NCBI RefSeq assembly: GCF_900101965.1 | Contig: NZ_FNAP01000010.1 | Location: 106,174-170,173, forward strand | Direction of reading: 5' to 3' | Source of the DNA: Rhodospira trueperi | GTDB taxonomy: Bacteria; Pseudomonadota; Alphaproteobacteria; Rhodospirillales; Rhodospirillaceae | Length of the DNA: 64,000 nt | Part shown: one piece after another, positions 25,705 through 35,300 of the stretch | Numbering within the stretch: position 1 is the first letter of the stretch | Layout: each line of letters starts with the position of its first letter | Translations under genes and position numbers: made by a program | Notes under the pieces: model-generated | The model's input: only the letters and a program-made list of their open reading frames with translations | Told to the model about the DNA's origin: nothing | Databases searched by the model: none

Positions 25705-26503
25705 CCGACCGTCGCGCCACCAGGAACAGGCGCCGGAAGGGGAACAGCACACTGCCGTCGGGCAAGGGCGGATAGGCCACGCGCAAGCGGGCCCGGTAGT
25801 CGGCCACAAAGGCCGCGCGCGCCGCGTCGTCCGGAAGCCGCGCCAGCCACGGCCGCAGGGCCGTGGACCCGGTGAAGTCGGCGATGGCCTCCGGCCCACC
25901 GGTCAGCCGCTGCTGGTAATCGGTCTCCCACAGATCCAGTGACTCCGCGCCCGCCGCCAGCAGGCGCCGCGCATACGCCTCGGGCGGATCAACCGGGTTC
26001 GGCGCGGCGATCAGGTCGGCCAGAGCGCCCGCCCACGGTCCGTCCGCCGCCACCGCCTTGATGAGGGTGTGGGACGGCCGGTCGTGGTTGCGCGGCATCT
26101 GCACCGCCAGCACGCCGCCGGGCCTAAGGGTTTTCAGGAGACGGGGAATCAGCCGGTCGTGATCGCCCAGCCAGTGCAGCGCGGCGTTGGACAGAATCAG
26201 GTCCGGCCGCGCCGCGTCGCCGGCCGGCGTCCAGGCCGCGATATCGGCCTCGCGCCAGTCGATGCCGTCCGAGGCTTCGACGCGGGCCCGGTCCAGCATT
26301 TCGGCGGATGAATCCACGCCGATCACCCGCGCCGTCGGCCAGCGCGCTCGTGCCGCCCGGGTCAGTGCGCCGGTGCCGCAGCCCAGATCGACCACGCACA
26401 CCGGCGCGTCCAGCGGCACCCGCGCCAACATCTCCAACGCCGGGCGCAGGCGGTGGTCGGCGAAGGTCAGGTAGGCGTCGGGGGACCAGGGTTCGTGCGC
26501 CAT
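25688..26503 (-). CDS. tam: Trans-aconitate 2-methyltransferase-like SAM-dependent methyltransferase
   Basis: Class I methyltransferase of 271 residues. The SAM-binding motif is '[14 protein letters not shown]' near residue 39, with acidic '[14 protein letters not shown]' and 'ADIAAWTP' following. '[14 protein letters not shown]' and '[18 protein letters not shown]' match the Tam family, which methylates trans-aconitate to relieve inhibition of aconitase. The opening '[21 protein letters not shown]' is also Tam-like. ATG 26503 has AAGGAAG upstream. Substrate is inferred from family resemblance only. Confidence 0.82.
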   Translation of the reverse strand: MAHEPWSPDAYLTFADHRLRPALEMLARVPLDAPVCVVDLGCGTGALTRAARARWPTARVIGVDSSAEMLDRARVEASDGIDWREADIAAWTPAGDAARPDLILSNAALHWLGDHDRLIPRLLKTLRPGGVLAVQMPRNHDRPSHTLIKAVAADGPWAGALADLIAAPNPVDPPEAYARRLLAAGAESLDLWETDYQQRLTGGPEAIADFTGSTALRPWLARLPDDAARAAFVADYRARLRVAYPPLPDGSVLFPFRRLFLVARRSATPQG

Positions 26504-26602
26504 CGGTTCTTCCTTGCTGCGGAAGGTAGGGCGCGTCACCATGCGGTCCAAACGGTAGCGTATGGAATGATCGCCCCGCCCCACCCGTATCCGGAGACCA
26601 CC

Positions 26603-27202
26603 ATGCCCGTCTATGCCTTCGAGGACCTCGTTCCCGTCGTTCACCCCACCGCCTTCGTGCATCCCACCGCCATTCTGATCGGCGATGTGATCGTCGGACC
26701 CGGCGTCTATGTCGGGCCGTCGGCGTCGCTGCGCGGCGACTTCGGCCGCCTGATCCTGGAGGAAGGCAGCAACATCCAGGACAACTGCACCATGCACGGC
26801 TTCCAGGGGACCGAAACAGTGGTCGAGGTGGATGGCCACATCGGGCACGGCGCGGTCCTGCACAGTGCCCGAGTCGGACGCGGCGCCCTGGTCGGCATCA
26901 ACAGCGTGGTCATGGACGGGGCCGTGATCGGCCCGGAAAGCATCGTCGCGGCACAATGTTTCGTGAAGGCGGGTAGCTCGTTCGCGCCGCGATCCCTGAT
27001 CGCGGGCGTTCCGGGAAAGGTGCTGCGCGAGGTGACAGACGCGGAGTTCGCTTGGAAAATGGCGACAACCCGCCAATATCAGGAGCTGGCCCAGCGCTGC
27101 CGGACAGGCCTGCGCCCTGTCGAGTCGCTCGACGAGCCGGAGCCTGACCGTCCGACCGTCCGCTGGAAGGACGTCAAGCCCTTGTATCAGACGAAACGCT
27201 AA
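26603..27202 (+). CDS. paaY: PaaY-type hexapeptide-repeat protein (gamma-carbonic anhydrase-like)
   Basis: Left-handed beta-helix protein of 199 residues with hexapeptide repeats ('[19 protein letters not shown]', '[14 protein letters not shown]', '[21 protein letters not shown]'). Three histidines in the positions used for zinc are present. Length, the '[11 protein letters not shown]' segment and the C-terminal '[14 protein letters not shown]' match PaaY, a thioesterase-like accessory protein of phenylacetate breakdown, better than short gamma-carbonic anhydrases. No paa catabolic genes are nearby, so its role may differ. CGGAGA precedes ATG 26603. Confidence 0.82.
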   Translation: MPVYAFEDLVPVVHPTAFVHPTAILIGDVIVGPGVYVGPSASLRGDFGRLILEEGSNIQDNCTMHGFQGTETVVEVDGHIGHGAVLHSARVGRGALVGINSVVMDGAVIGPESIVAAQCFVKAGSSFAPRSLIAGVPGKVLREVTDAEFAWKMATTRQYQELAQRCRTGLRPVESLDEPEPDRPTVRWKDVKPLYQTKR

Positions 27203-27248
27203 CCAATAAGTCTTGTAGCGTTCGACCGCACCACAGGACTTCACGAAA

Positions 27249-27294
27249 AAGCCCCAATCGAACGTGATAAGGTCCTCTAGAGAATTGGGGGCTT
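27249..27294. repeat. Imperfect long-range inverted repeat downstream of paaY
   Basis: AAGCCCCAAT (27249-27258) can pair with ATTGGGGGCTT (27284-27294), leaving one bulged G and a 25-nt loop. On the minus strand the stem is followed by TTTTT, which would suit a leftward terminator. On the plus strand no T tract follows. The 300-bp gap 27203-27502 otherwise holds AT-rich DNA and the ribosome-binding site of the next gene; a small hairpin (GCGAC...GTCGC) lies near 27452. Confidence 0.35.
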
Positions 27295-27502
27295 AAGCGA
27301 CGGAAGTCATATGGTCATGTTCAATCCGAAATGATACTGTGGATGTGTTAGGGGCGAGAAGAGACGAGGAGAGGGAACAGGGGGCGCGGTCGACTGTTTG
27401 ACCGTCCCCGCAGAGGGGCGAATGCCCTGAATGAAACCGGTCGGCTCTGGAGCGGCGACAGAATATCGTCGCGGTGCCACCAGGAAGGGTGGGAGGTTTT
27501 GA

Positions 27503-27784
27503 ATGCGGCCGAATGACTTTGGTCTGTATGGTTCCAAGTCTGTGAGCTGGGCGTCCCGTGACGCTGAGTCGGGCGATGATGGTTCCTCATCCGATCACGA
27601 CTTGGTTTACCGTGTTCATCAGCTGGCCCTTCGGCACGGCGAGTCAGAGCGCCGGGCGTGGCGCGCCGCCGTGGGCGCCTACCTGGAGCGACACCCCTCG
27701 GCGTCCGTGACCATGGCGGAACGCGTCGTCACCTGCCTGATCCGGCAACGTCTCGACGACCTGCCCACCATCAAAACCGCCTGA
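27503..27784 (+). CDS. Small hypothetical protein, 93 residues
   Basis: Not a family I recognise. A good GGGAGG ribosome-binding site lies six bases before the ATG. The first 30 residues are Ser/Asp-rich and probably disordered. The rest looks like two or three amphipathic helices ('LVYRVHQLALRHGESERRAWRAAVGAYLERH', shown here in part, then 'MAERVVTCLIRQRLDDL'), with heptad-like spacing. No membrane segment or cysteine pair is present. It is 94 bp upstream of dnaB in the same direction and might be co-transcribed. The reading frame, helix-rich composition and start site make it more credible than the shadow frames. Confidence 0.6.
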   Translation: MRPNDFGLYGSKSVSWASRDAESGDDGSSSDHDLVYRVHQLALRHGESERRAWRAAVGAYLERHPSASVTMAERVVTCLIRQRLDDLPTIKTA

Positions 27785-27878
27785 GCGCGCCGCGTCCGGG
27801 ACGGACTGTCCCCGATATCCCCGCTATCCACAGCATGCCAGGCATCGGCACCGGGCGGCGGCTGCGGTATGCTGAGGC

Positions 27879-29399
27879 ATGGACACGTTCGCCCCCGACA
27901 GCAGCCACGCCGACGCCCCCTCCGACACCGAGACGGCACCCGGCTTTCGCCCGCCCCCCGCCAGCCTGGAGGCCGAGCAGGCGTTCCTCGGCGCCCTTCT
28001 CTCGAACAACAAGGTGCTGGAGAAGGCCGGCGAGTTCCTGCGCGCCGAGCACTTCACACACCCCGGCCACGGCCTGATCTATGACGTCTGCCAGCGCCTG
28101 ATCGAGCGCAACCAGGTCGCCAACCCGGTGACCGTCAAGCCGTTCGTCGAGTCGGCCGATGAACTGTCCGACCTGGGCGGGGCACGGTATCTGGCCGTGC
28201 TGATGGGCTCGGTGGTCACGATCATCAACGCGCACGACTACGCCCGCCTGATCCACGACTATTTCCTGCGGCGCCAGCTCATCGGGTTGGGGTCCGACAT
28301 GGTCAACGAGGCGCACGACAACGATATCGACATCAGCGCTACCGACCTGATCGAGGCCGGCGAACAGCGGCTGTACGATCTGGCCACCCACGGCCAGTAC
28401 GAGGGCGGGCTGAGCGACTTCAAGACCGCGCTGATCTCCGCCATCGGCATGGCCGAAGCCGCGCACCGGCGCGAGGGCCGGCTGGCCGGCATCACCACCG
28501 GTCTGATCGACCTGGACCGCAAGCTGGGCGGTCTGCATCCCTCCGACATGCTGATCCTGGCGGGGCGCCCGTCGATGGGCAAGACGGCCCTGGCGACCAA
28601 CATCGCCTTCAACGCCGCCAAGTACTGCATCGACGAGGCCGACGCGGAGACCCAGGGCAAGGCGGTGGCCTTCTTCTCGCTGGAAATGAGCGCCGAACAG
28701 CTCGCCACCCGAATCCTGGCGGAGCGGGTCGAGGTGTCGTCGCACAAAATCCGCACCGGCGAGCTGTCCAACGAGGATTTTGAGCGCCTTTTGGTGGCCA
28801 GCACCGATCTGCATCGCATCCCCCTGCACATCGACGACACACCGGCCCTGACCGTCTCCGCGATGCGCACCCGGTGCCGCCGGCTGGCACGGCAGAAAGG
28901 CCTGGCGCTGGTGGTGGTCGACTATCTCCAGCTCATGAGCCCCGGCAAGATGGGCAACAGCGACTCCCGGGTGCAGGAGGTCTCGGCCATCACGCGCGGG
29001 CTGAAGGCGCTGGCCAAGGAACTGAACGTGCCGGTCATCGCGTTGTCGCAGTTGTCGCGCGCGGTCGAACAGCGCGAGGACAAGCGACCCCAACTGGCCG
29101 ACCTGCGCGAATCCGGCTCCATCGAACAGGACGCCGACGTGGTCATGTTCGTGTATCGTGAGCAGTACTACCTGGAGCGCGCCGAGCCCACTCAGCGCGC
29201 CGAGGAAAACGCCGACAAGTACACCGAGCGGCACCAGAAATGGCTGGAACGCTGCGACAAGGCGCACAACGTCGCCGAGGTCATCGTCGCCAAGCAACGC
29301 CATGGCCCCATCGGCACGGTCCGGCTGTTCTTCGACGGCACGTACACCCGTTTCGGCAACCTGGACACCAACGACGCGCCCGAAGGACCGGCGTTCTGA
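27879..29399 (+). CDS. dnaB: Replicative DNA helicase DnaB
   Basis: Hexameric 5'-3' helicase that unwinds DNA at the replication fork. The 506 residues comprise an N-terminal domain (about 25-130, 'SLEAEQAFLGALLSNNKVLEK') and a RecA-like C-terminal domain. Walker A is near residue 230 ('AGRPSMGKTALATN') and Walker B lies in 'LVVVDYLQLMSP'. 'SQLSRAVEQREDKRPQLADL' and 'GSIEQDADVVMFVYRE' are also typical. A segment of about 25 residues rich in Glu/Arg near 430-455 ('ERAEPTQRAEENADKYTERH') is often longer in alphaproteobacterial DnaB. No intein is present. alr overlaps its stop by 1 bp. Confidence 0.97.
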   Translation: MDTFAPDSSHADAPSDTETAPGFRPPPASLEAEQAFLGALLSNNKVLEKAGEFLRAEHFTHPGHGLIYDVCQRLIERNQVANPVTVKPFVESADELSDLGGARYLAVLMGSVVTIINAHDYARLIHDYFLRRQLIGLGSDMVNEAHDNDIDISATDLIEAGEQRLYDLATHGQYEGGLSDFKTALISAIGMAEAAHRREGRLAGITTGLIDLDRKLGGLHPSDMLILAGRPSMGKTALATNIAFNAAKYCIDEADAETQGKAVAFFSLEMSAEQLATRILAERVEVSSHKIRTGELSNEDFERLLVASTDLHRIPLHIDDTPALTVSAMRTRCRRLARQKGLALVVVDYLQLMSPGKMGNSDSRVQEVSAITRGLKALAKELNVPVIALSQLSRAVEQREDKRPQLADLRESGSIEQDADVVMFVYREQYYLERAEPTQRAEENADKYTERHQKWLERCDKAHNVAEVIVAKQRHGPIGTVRLFFDGTYTRFGNLDTNDAPEGPAF

Positions 29400-30532
29400 T
29401 GATGACCGCCGCCCAGGGCCTTCTCACCATCGACCTGGACGCGCTGGCAGGCAACTGGCGCCGGTTGCGGGATCGGCTGAGATCCGGAACCGAATGCGCC
29501 GGGGTGATCAAGGCCAATGGCTACGGCCTGGGCGACATCCCCGTGGCCCGCGCCCTGTATGGCGCCGGATGCCGCACGTTCTTCGTCGCGCAGATGGAGG
29601 AAGGCCTTCGGGTCGCACCAACGCTGCCGCCGGGGTGCCGCGTGTTCGTGCTGTCCGGCCCGATCCCGGGCTGCGAGGCCGATCTCACCGCCGCCGGGCT
29701 GATCCCGGTCCTGAACAGCGCCGAGCAGATCGAGCGCTGGGCCGCGCACGCCCGCGCCCGCGCGCCGGGTGCCCCGGCGGCGATCCATGTCGATACCGGC
29801 ATGGAACGGCTGGGTCTGATGCCGTCGGAGCTGGCGGCATTGCGGGAGGATCGCCGGCCGCTGGAGGCGTTCGCGCCCGTCCTGGTCATGAGTCACCTAG
29901 CCTGTGCCGACATGCCGGGCCATGCCATGAACGCCCGTCAGGTCTCGGCCTTCCAGGCCGCGCGCGCGGCCTTTCCGGGGGTGCCGGGCAGTCTGGCGAA
30001 TTCGTCCGGGATCTTTCTGGGGCCGGCGGCCCATCATGATCTGGCCCGTCCCGGAGTGGCGCTGTACGGCGTCAATCCGGCTCCGGGCCGGCCCAATCCC
30101 ATGGCACCGGTGGTCCGCCTTCAGGGTCGGATCCTTCAGGTGCGCCACGTTGACGCTCCGGCGACCGTTGGCTATGGTGCGACCCATTGGGTCGCGGGGC
30201 GACGCCGGATCGCGACCGTTGGGATCGGATATGCCGATGGGCTGCCGCGTGCCGCCAGCGACCGCATCATGGGGGTCCTTGAGGAAACGCCGGTGCCGCT
30301 GATCGGGCGGGTCTCGATGGATCTTGTGACGTTCGACGTCAGTGCCGTGCCGCATCCCGATGCGGTCAGGCCAGGAGCGCTCATCGACCTGATCGGTCCC
30401 CTGAACCCCATTGACGATCTGGCCGCCCGCGTGGGAACCATCGGGTATGAGATTTTGACCTCTCTCGGATCCCGGTACGCCCGCCGCCATATTGGGGGCA
30501 CCGCGCCGGACGGAGGAACCGAAAGGACATGA
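29399..30532 (+). CDS. alr: Alanine racemase
   Basis: PLP enzyme that makes D-alanine for peptidoglycan. The 377-residue protein carries the PLP-binding lysine at position 38 in 'AGVIKANGYGLG'. 'HVDTGMERLGL', 'VGYGATHWV' and 'IGYADGLPR' follow, the last with the second catalytic base, a tyrosine near 277. 'VSMDLVTFDV' is standard. The start overlaps the dnaB stop (TGATG), with AAGGA upstream; the next codon is also ATG. It is followed after 4 bp by mlaE, suggesting a dnaB-alr-mlaE transcript. Confidence 0.95.
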   Translation: MMTAAQGLLTIDLDALAGNWRRLRDRLRSGTECAGVIKANGYGLGDIPVARALYGAGCRTFFVAQMEEGLRVAPTLPPGCRVFVLSGPIPGCEADLTAAGLIPVLNSAEQIERWAAHARARAPGAPAAIHVDTGMERLGLMPSELAALREDRRPLEAFAPVLVMSHLACADMPGHAMNARQVSAFQAARAAFPGVPGSLANSSGIFLGPAAHHDLARPGVALYGVNPAPGRPNPMAPVVRLQGRILQVRHVDAPATVGYGATHWVAGRRRIATVGIGYADGLPRAASDRIMGVLEETPVPLIGRVSMDLVTFDVSAVPHPDAVRPGALIDLIGPLNPIDDLAARVGTIGYEILTSLGSRYARRHIGGTAPDGGTERT

Positions 30533-30536
30533 CGCC

Positions 30537-31310
30537 GTGAACTTCCTGGCCATCGTCGGGCGCGTCTTCCTTGCCTTCGTCCAGCAGGTCGGCCGGTTCG
30601 CCATCTTCACCGGCCGGTCGCTCGGCCACATGGTCCGCCCCCCCTATTTTCCGCGCCTGATCGGCCGCCAGATGGTGGAGATCGGGTATTATTCGCTTCC
30701 CGTGGTGGGCCTGACGACCATCTTCTCGGGCATGGTCCTCGCGTTGCAGAGCCACACCGGCTTCGCCCGCTTTTCCGCCGAGGGCGCGGTGGCCACGGTG
30801 GTGGTCATCTCCATCACCCGCGAGTTGGGGCCGGTGCTGGCCGGCCTGATGGTGGCCGGACGCATCGGCGCGGCCATGGCCGCCGAGATCGGCACCATGC
30901 GGGTGACCGAGCAGATCGACGCTCTGACGACCCTGTCCACCAATCCGTTCAAGTACCTTGTCGCGCCGCGCCTGATCGCCGGGGTCACCATGCTGCCGCT
31001 GCTGGTGCTGGTGGGCGACATCATCGGGGTGTTCGGCGGCTACCTGATCGGCACCACCAAGCTGGGCTTCAACCCGGCGGTCTACATCGAGCGCACGGTC
31101 GAGTTCCTGGAGGTGATTGACGTCGTCTCCGGGCTGATCAAGGCGGCGGTGTTCGGGTTCGTGATCGCCCTCATGGGCTGCTATCACGGATACTATTCCC
31201 GGGGCGGCGCCCAAGGTGTCGGCGCCGCGACCACCAATGCCGTCGTCTCCGCCTCGATCCTGATCCTGATCCTGAACTACGTCATCACCGAGCTGTTCTT
31301 CGCCCAGTAA
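30537..31310 (+). CDS. mlaE: MlaE/YrbE-family ABC transporter permease
   Basis: Inner-membrane permease of the MCE-linked phospholipid transport family. The 257 residues have about five to six hydrophobic segments and the family's 'ELGPVLAGLMVAGRIGAAMAAEI' core (given in part) followed by 'GTMRVTEQIDALTTL'. 'MGCYHGYYSRGGAQGVGAATTNAVV' near the C terminus is equally typical. The start is GTG at 30537, with AAAGGA nine bases upstream. Its ATPase (mlaF) follows, but 161 bp away and separated by a repeat. No MCE-domain protein (MlaD) is present in the window. Confidence 0.92.
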   Translation: MNFLAIVGRVFLAFVQQVGRFAIFTGRSLGHMVRPPYFPRLIGRQMVEIGYYSLPVVGLTTIFSGMVLALQSHTGFARFSAEGAVATVVVISITRELGPVLAGLMVAGRIGAAMAAEIGTMRVTEQIDALTTLSTNPFKYLVAPRLIAGVTMLPLLVLVGDIIGVFGGYLIGTTKLGFNPAVYIERTVEFLEVIDVVSGLIKAAVFGFVIALMGCYHGYYSRGGAQGVGAATTNAVVSASILILILNYVITELFFAQ

Positions 31311-31352
31311 GACGAAAACCGGATGATTGGTTCGATGTGTGGATGATCGAGT

Positions 31353-31425
31353 GTAGGGCGGGTGACCGAAGGGCACCCGCCCCCCGTGGCTTGGCGGCGG
31401 CTGTCCTTCGGCCAACCGCCCTATA
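31353..31425. repeat. GTAG-headed double-hairpin repeat between mlaE and mlaF
   Basis: Hairpin 1: GGGCGGGTG (31356-31364) pairs perfectly with CACCCGCCC (31374-31382). Hairpin 2: GGCGG (31393-31397) pairs with CCGCC (31416-31420), with an inner GGC/GCC. The ends TAGGGCGG (31354-31361) and CCGCCCTA (31416-31423) are also inverted. The layout matches the repeats at 16571-16897 and 41739-41834, though the loops differ. Confidence 0.7.
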
Positions 31426-31471
31426 GGTGCGAACGATTTCACCGCAAACCGTATAAGACAACGGAAACGCC

Positions 31472-32263
31472 ATGGCCCCGCATCCGGACAGCGCCCCCTC
31501 CAAGATCAGCCTACGCGGCGTTCAGAAGCGCTTCGGCGCCAACGTGGTGCTGGACGGGATCGATCTGGACGTGACGCCTGGGGAATCCCTGGTGGTGATC
31601 GGCGGATCGGGAAGCGGCAAGTCCGTGTTGCTGAAGTGCATTCTGGGCCTGCTCAGACCGGATGCCGGATCCATCGCCATCGACGGCGAGGAGACCGTGG
31701 GGTTGACCGGACGGGCGCGCGACCGAATCACCGCCCACATCGGCATGTTGTTCCAGGGCGCGGCGCTGTTCGACAGCCTGCCGGTCTGGGAAAACGTGGC
31801 CTTCGGCCTGATTCAGGGGCGCCGCGCCGGCCGGACGGAGGCGCGCGCCCGGGCCATGGAGTGCCTGGACCAAGTGGGATTGCTCCCCAGGGTCGCCGAT
31901 CTTTACCCGGCCGAGTTGTCCGGCGGCATGCAGAAGCGCGTCGGTCTCGCCCGGGCCATCGCCACGCGGCCCGACATCGTCTTTTTCGACGAGCCGACCA
32001 CGGGCCTTGATCCCATCATGGCCGACGTCATCAACGACTTGATCGTGGCCACCACCAAGACCCTGGGCGCCACCGCCCTGTCGATCACCCACGACATGGC
32101 CAGCGCCACCAAGATCGGCGACCGCATCGCGATGCTGTACCGGGGGCGCCTGATCTGGGTGGGGCCGGCCAAGGGCGTGTTCGACAGCGACAACGCCCAT
32201 GTCGATCAGTTCGTGCACGGCCGCGCGGACGGACCGATCACCCAGGAAACCGAGGCGAAGTAA
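31472..32263 (+). CDS. mlaF: MlaF-family ABC transporter ATP-binding protein
   Basis: ATPase partner of MlaE in retrograde or anterograde phospholipid traffic between the membranes. The 263 residues show Walker A 'IGGSGSGKSVLLK', the Q-loop 'MLFQGAALFDSLPVWENV', the signature 'ELSGGMQKRVGLARA', Walker B 'IVFFDEPTTGLDP' and the switch His in 'SITHDMASA'. 'MQKRVGLARAIA' and the short C-terminal tail are characteristic of MlaF. The operon seems to stop here: the next gene is opposite and 45 bp away. Confidence 0.92.
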   Translation: MAPHPDSAPSKISLRGVQKRFGANVVLDGIDLDVTPGESLVVIGGSGSGKSVLLKCILGLLRPDAGSIAIDGEETVGLTGRARDRITAHIGMLFQGAALFDSLPVWENVAFGLIQGRRAGRTEARARAMECLDQVGLLPRVADLYPAELSGGMQKRVGLARAIATRPDIVFFDEPTTGLDPIMADVINDLIVATTKTLGATALSITHDMASATKIGDRIAMLYRGRLIWVGPAKGVFDSDNAHVDQFVHGRADGPITQETEAK

Positions 32264-32308
32264 TCGCGACCGACACCACCGATGCGAGAACGGCAGGGTA
32301 TCCCGCCG

Positions 32309-35300
32309 TTACTTCCGGTCACCAGGCCCGCGGGACGGAGAAGCCGCATCGCCGAAGTGCGGCGGCTTTGGGCCGCGCTCGCCGAACGGGACTCTGGCCC
32401 ATAGGGGGTCCGGCCGCCAGTGCCGCGCCCACTCCACGAACCGATCCGCCGACATCGGCGGCGCGATACCGTACCCCTGACCCAACTCGCACCCCAGACC
32501 CAGCAGCAGAACGCCATGCTGCGTGGTCTCCACCCCCTCGGCGATCACGGTCAGGTCGAAGGCCTTCGCCAGTCCGATGACACCGGAGACGATGGCGTGG
32601 TCCTCGGCATCCCGCGCCATGTCGAGGATGAACGACTTGTCGATTTTCAGCGTATGGACGGGCAACAGCTTCAGATAGGTGAGAGAAGAGTAGCCGGTTC
32701 CGAAGTCGTCCAGGGCCGAGTGAACGCCAAGCGCGCGACAGGACTCGATCAGCTTGGTGACGTGCCTGAGGTCGTTGATGGCGGCGGTCTCGGTAATCTC
32801 GATTTCCAGAACGTCCTGTTTCAATCGGCCAGCTTGTCGCAACTGAGCTTCCAGGCGCTCGACGAAGCTCGCGGTCTGGAGGTGGCGCACGGAAATGTTG
32901 ACGCTGATCGGCAGGCGGAACCCCTGTTGCTCCCATGTGTCGAATTGGCGCAATGCTTCTGCAATGACCCACTCGCCAAGGGCCACGATCATCTCGTTGT
33001 CCTCAATGATCGGCAGGAACTCGCCGGGAGGCACCAAGCCGCGTTCGGGATGGTGCCAGCGGATCAGCGCCTCTGTCCCCACAATCCGGCCCGTTCTCAT
33101 GTTCACCTTGGGTTGGTAGTGGAGGACAAGCTCATTGTCCGATAGCGCTTGCTCAAGCCGCTTTATCATCTTTTGCTGTTCTATGATGACGGTATCCTGG
33201 TTGTCATCATAGAAGAAGTAAGTGTTCTTCCCCATCTGCTTCGATTTGTACATCGCCTGATCGGCTTGGCGCACCAGCGTATCGGTATCGTTTGCCCGCA
33301 GCGGGAACAGCGTCACCCCGATGCTTGCGGTAACCGACACGCTGTGACCGTCAATTTCGAAGGGTCGGCTCACCGTGGCCAGAAGCCTTTGCAGGGTGTG
33401 GGTGCAGGCGGTTTGATCCTCCAGATCGGCGAGCAGGATGATGAATTCGTCCCCGCCCAGCCGCGCCACCGTATCGTTGCCGCGCAACGCGCCCCGGAAC
33501 CGATCCGCCAGTTCGATCAACAGCATGTCCCCAGCACCGTGGCCCAGGGTGTCGTTGACCGGCTTGAAGCCGTCGACATCCAGGAAGCACACGGCCAGCA
33601 GTGTGCGGTCCCGCCGGGCCTTGGCGACGGCCTGCTGCAGGCGGTCATTGAGCAACACCCGGTTCGGCAGGCCGGTCAGCGAATCATAGTGGGCAATGCG
33701 GTCGAGTTCAGCCTCGTGTCGCTTGATGGCGGTGATGTCCACGACGACCCCGACATAATGCGAAGGTTGGCCATGGCCGTCCAGCACCGCCGAAATGGTC
33801 AGGTGCTCCGGATACACGTCGCCGCTCTTGCGTCGGTTCCAGATTTCCCCGCGCCACAGTCCTTCCTCGAGCAGGGCCATCCACATCGCGTTGTAGAACT
33901 CCGGCCCATGCTGGCCGGATTGCAGGATCCGCGGCGTCTTTCCGATCAGCTCCGCGCGAGAATAGCCGGTGATGCGCACGAAGGAATCATTGACCTCCAG
34001 GATCGTGCTATTCGGGTCGGTGATGACGATGCCTTCCTGGGTGTGTTCGAAGACACTGGCCAGCAGCTGCAGTCGGACCTCGGCCTGCTTGCGACCGCTG
34101 ACGTCCTGGAACGTCACCGCCAGTTGCCCCTCCACCGGCCGAAACGCGCGCACGTCGAAGTGCCGGCCGGAGACGGGCACATCAACCTCGAACGAATCCG
34201 GAATGCCGGTGTCGGCGACGCATGCCAGCCGGTCAAAGACCTTGTGCACGATGCCGGGCGAATTGACCTCCTTGAAGGTACGGCCAAGGACGGTGTCGCT
34301 TTCCAGCCCCGTCATCTCCTCAAACGCCGGATTGATGATCAGGTACCGGAAATCGCTCGCCTGGCCGTGGTCACCGAACACGGTTTCGAGCAGGACCAGG
34401 GCGTTGATCATCTCATTGAAAAGGGTCCTGTATTTCTCTTCCGCCACCAAGCGCTGGCTTTCGGCGTAGGCTTCCTCCGCCCGCTTGCGTTCCGTGGTAT
34501 CCTGAAGCGTCTCAATGGCCCCGATGATCTCTCCGTCCAGGCCGCGCAGCGGCGCCGCCGTGAAGAACAGCCAGCGCCCACCTCCAGGGAAATGGGGAAA
34601 GAACCCCTCCGCCTCATAGGCGCCCTCGACAAAGGACGACGGCTTGTAGGCGCCGTAGTAGCGTTCGTATTCGCTCAGCCGGGCCTGATCGAGAATCAGG
34701 TCGGCCATCACGGGCCGGACCTTGGGATAGAACGCCCGCCATTGATCGCGCGTGCCGATCATGGTGTCGGCCGGAATCCCCATGATGATCTCGCACGCGC
34801 GGTTCCAGTGCGTGACGCGATGCTCGGCGTCGATGACGAACGTGGGGACCGGATTGCCTTCGATGATCTCCGTCAGAAGTCGCTGGCCGGCGAGCCGATC
34901 CATGTCCGATTTCTTGCGTTCTGTAATGTCCAGGCAGGTCTGCACAGCACCGATGACGCTGCCGTCGAAGGCCCGCAGAGGGGTCGCGATCGCCGCCAGC
35001 CAGCGTCCGCCGCCAGGCAGGGCCGCGCAGAAGGCATTGGCCTGGATGGATCCGTCGTCGCCGCAACGGCTCCAGGCGTCTCCGTAAAGACCGGAGATCT
35101 GATCGTCCGTGGCGGATGCGACGACAAGGTCCGCCATCAAAGGGCGCTCCTGGGGATAAAACGCTTTCCAATGGTCGCTGGTGTCGAGGATGTCCGAGGC
35201 CAGCACGCCGGTCATGGCCTCGCACGCCGCGTTCCACTGAACCACCCGGTGGGCCCGGTCGATCACGAACATGGCGATGGGCAAGCGTTCGACAAGCATG

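Noticed and set aside
27824-27832. CTATCCACA, one mismatch from a DnaA box, just upstream of dnaB (a second copy at 48708-48716)
   Set aside because: Single isolated matches are expected by chance; no cluster of boxes or AT-rich unwinding region suggests an origin.
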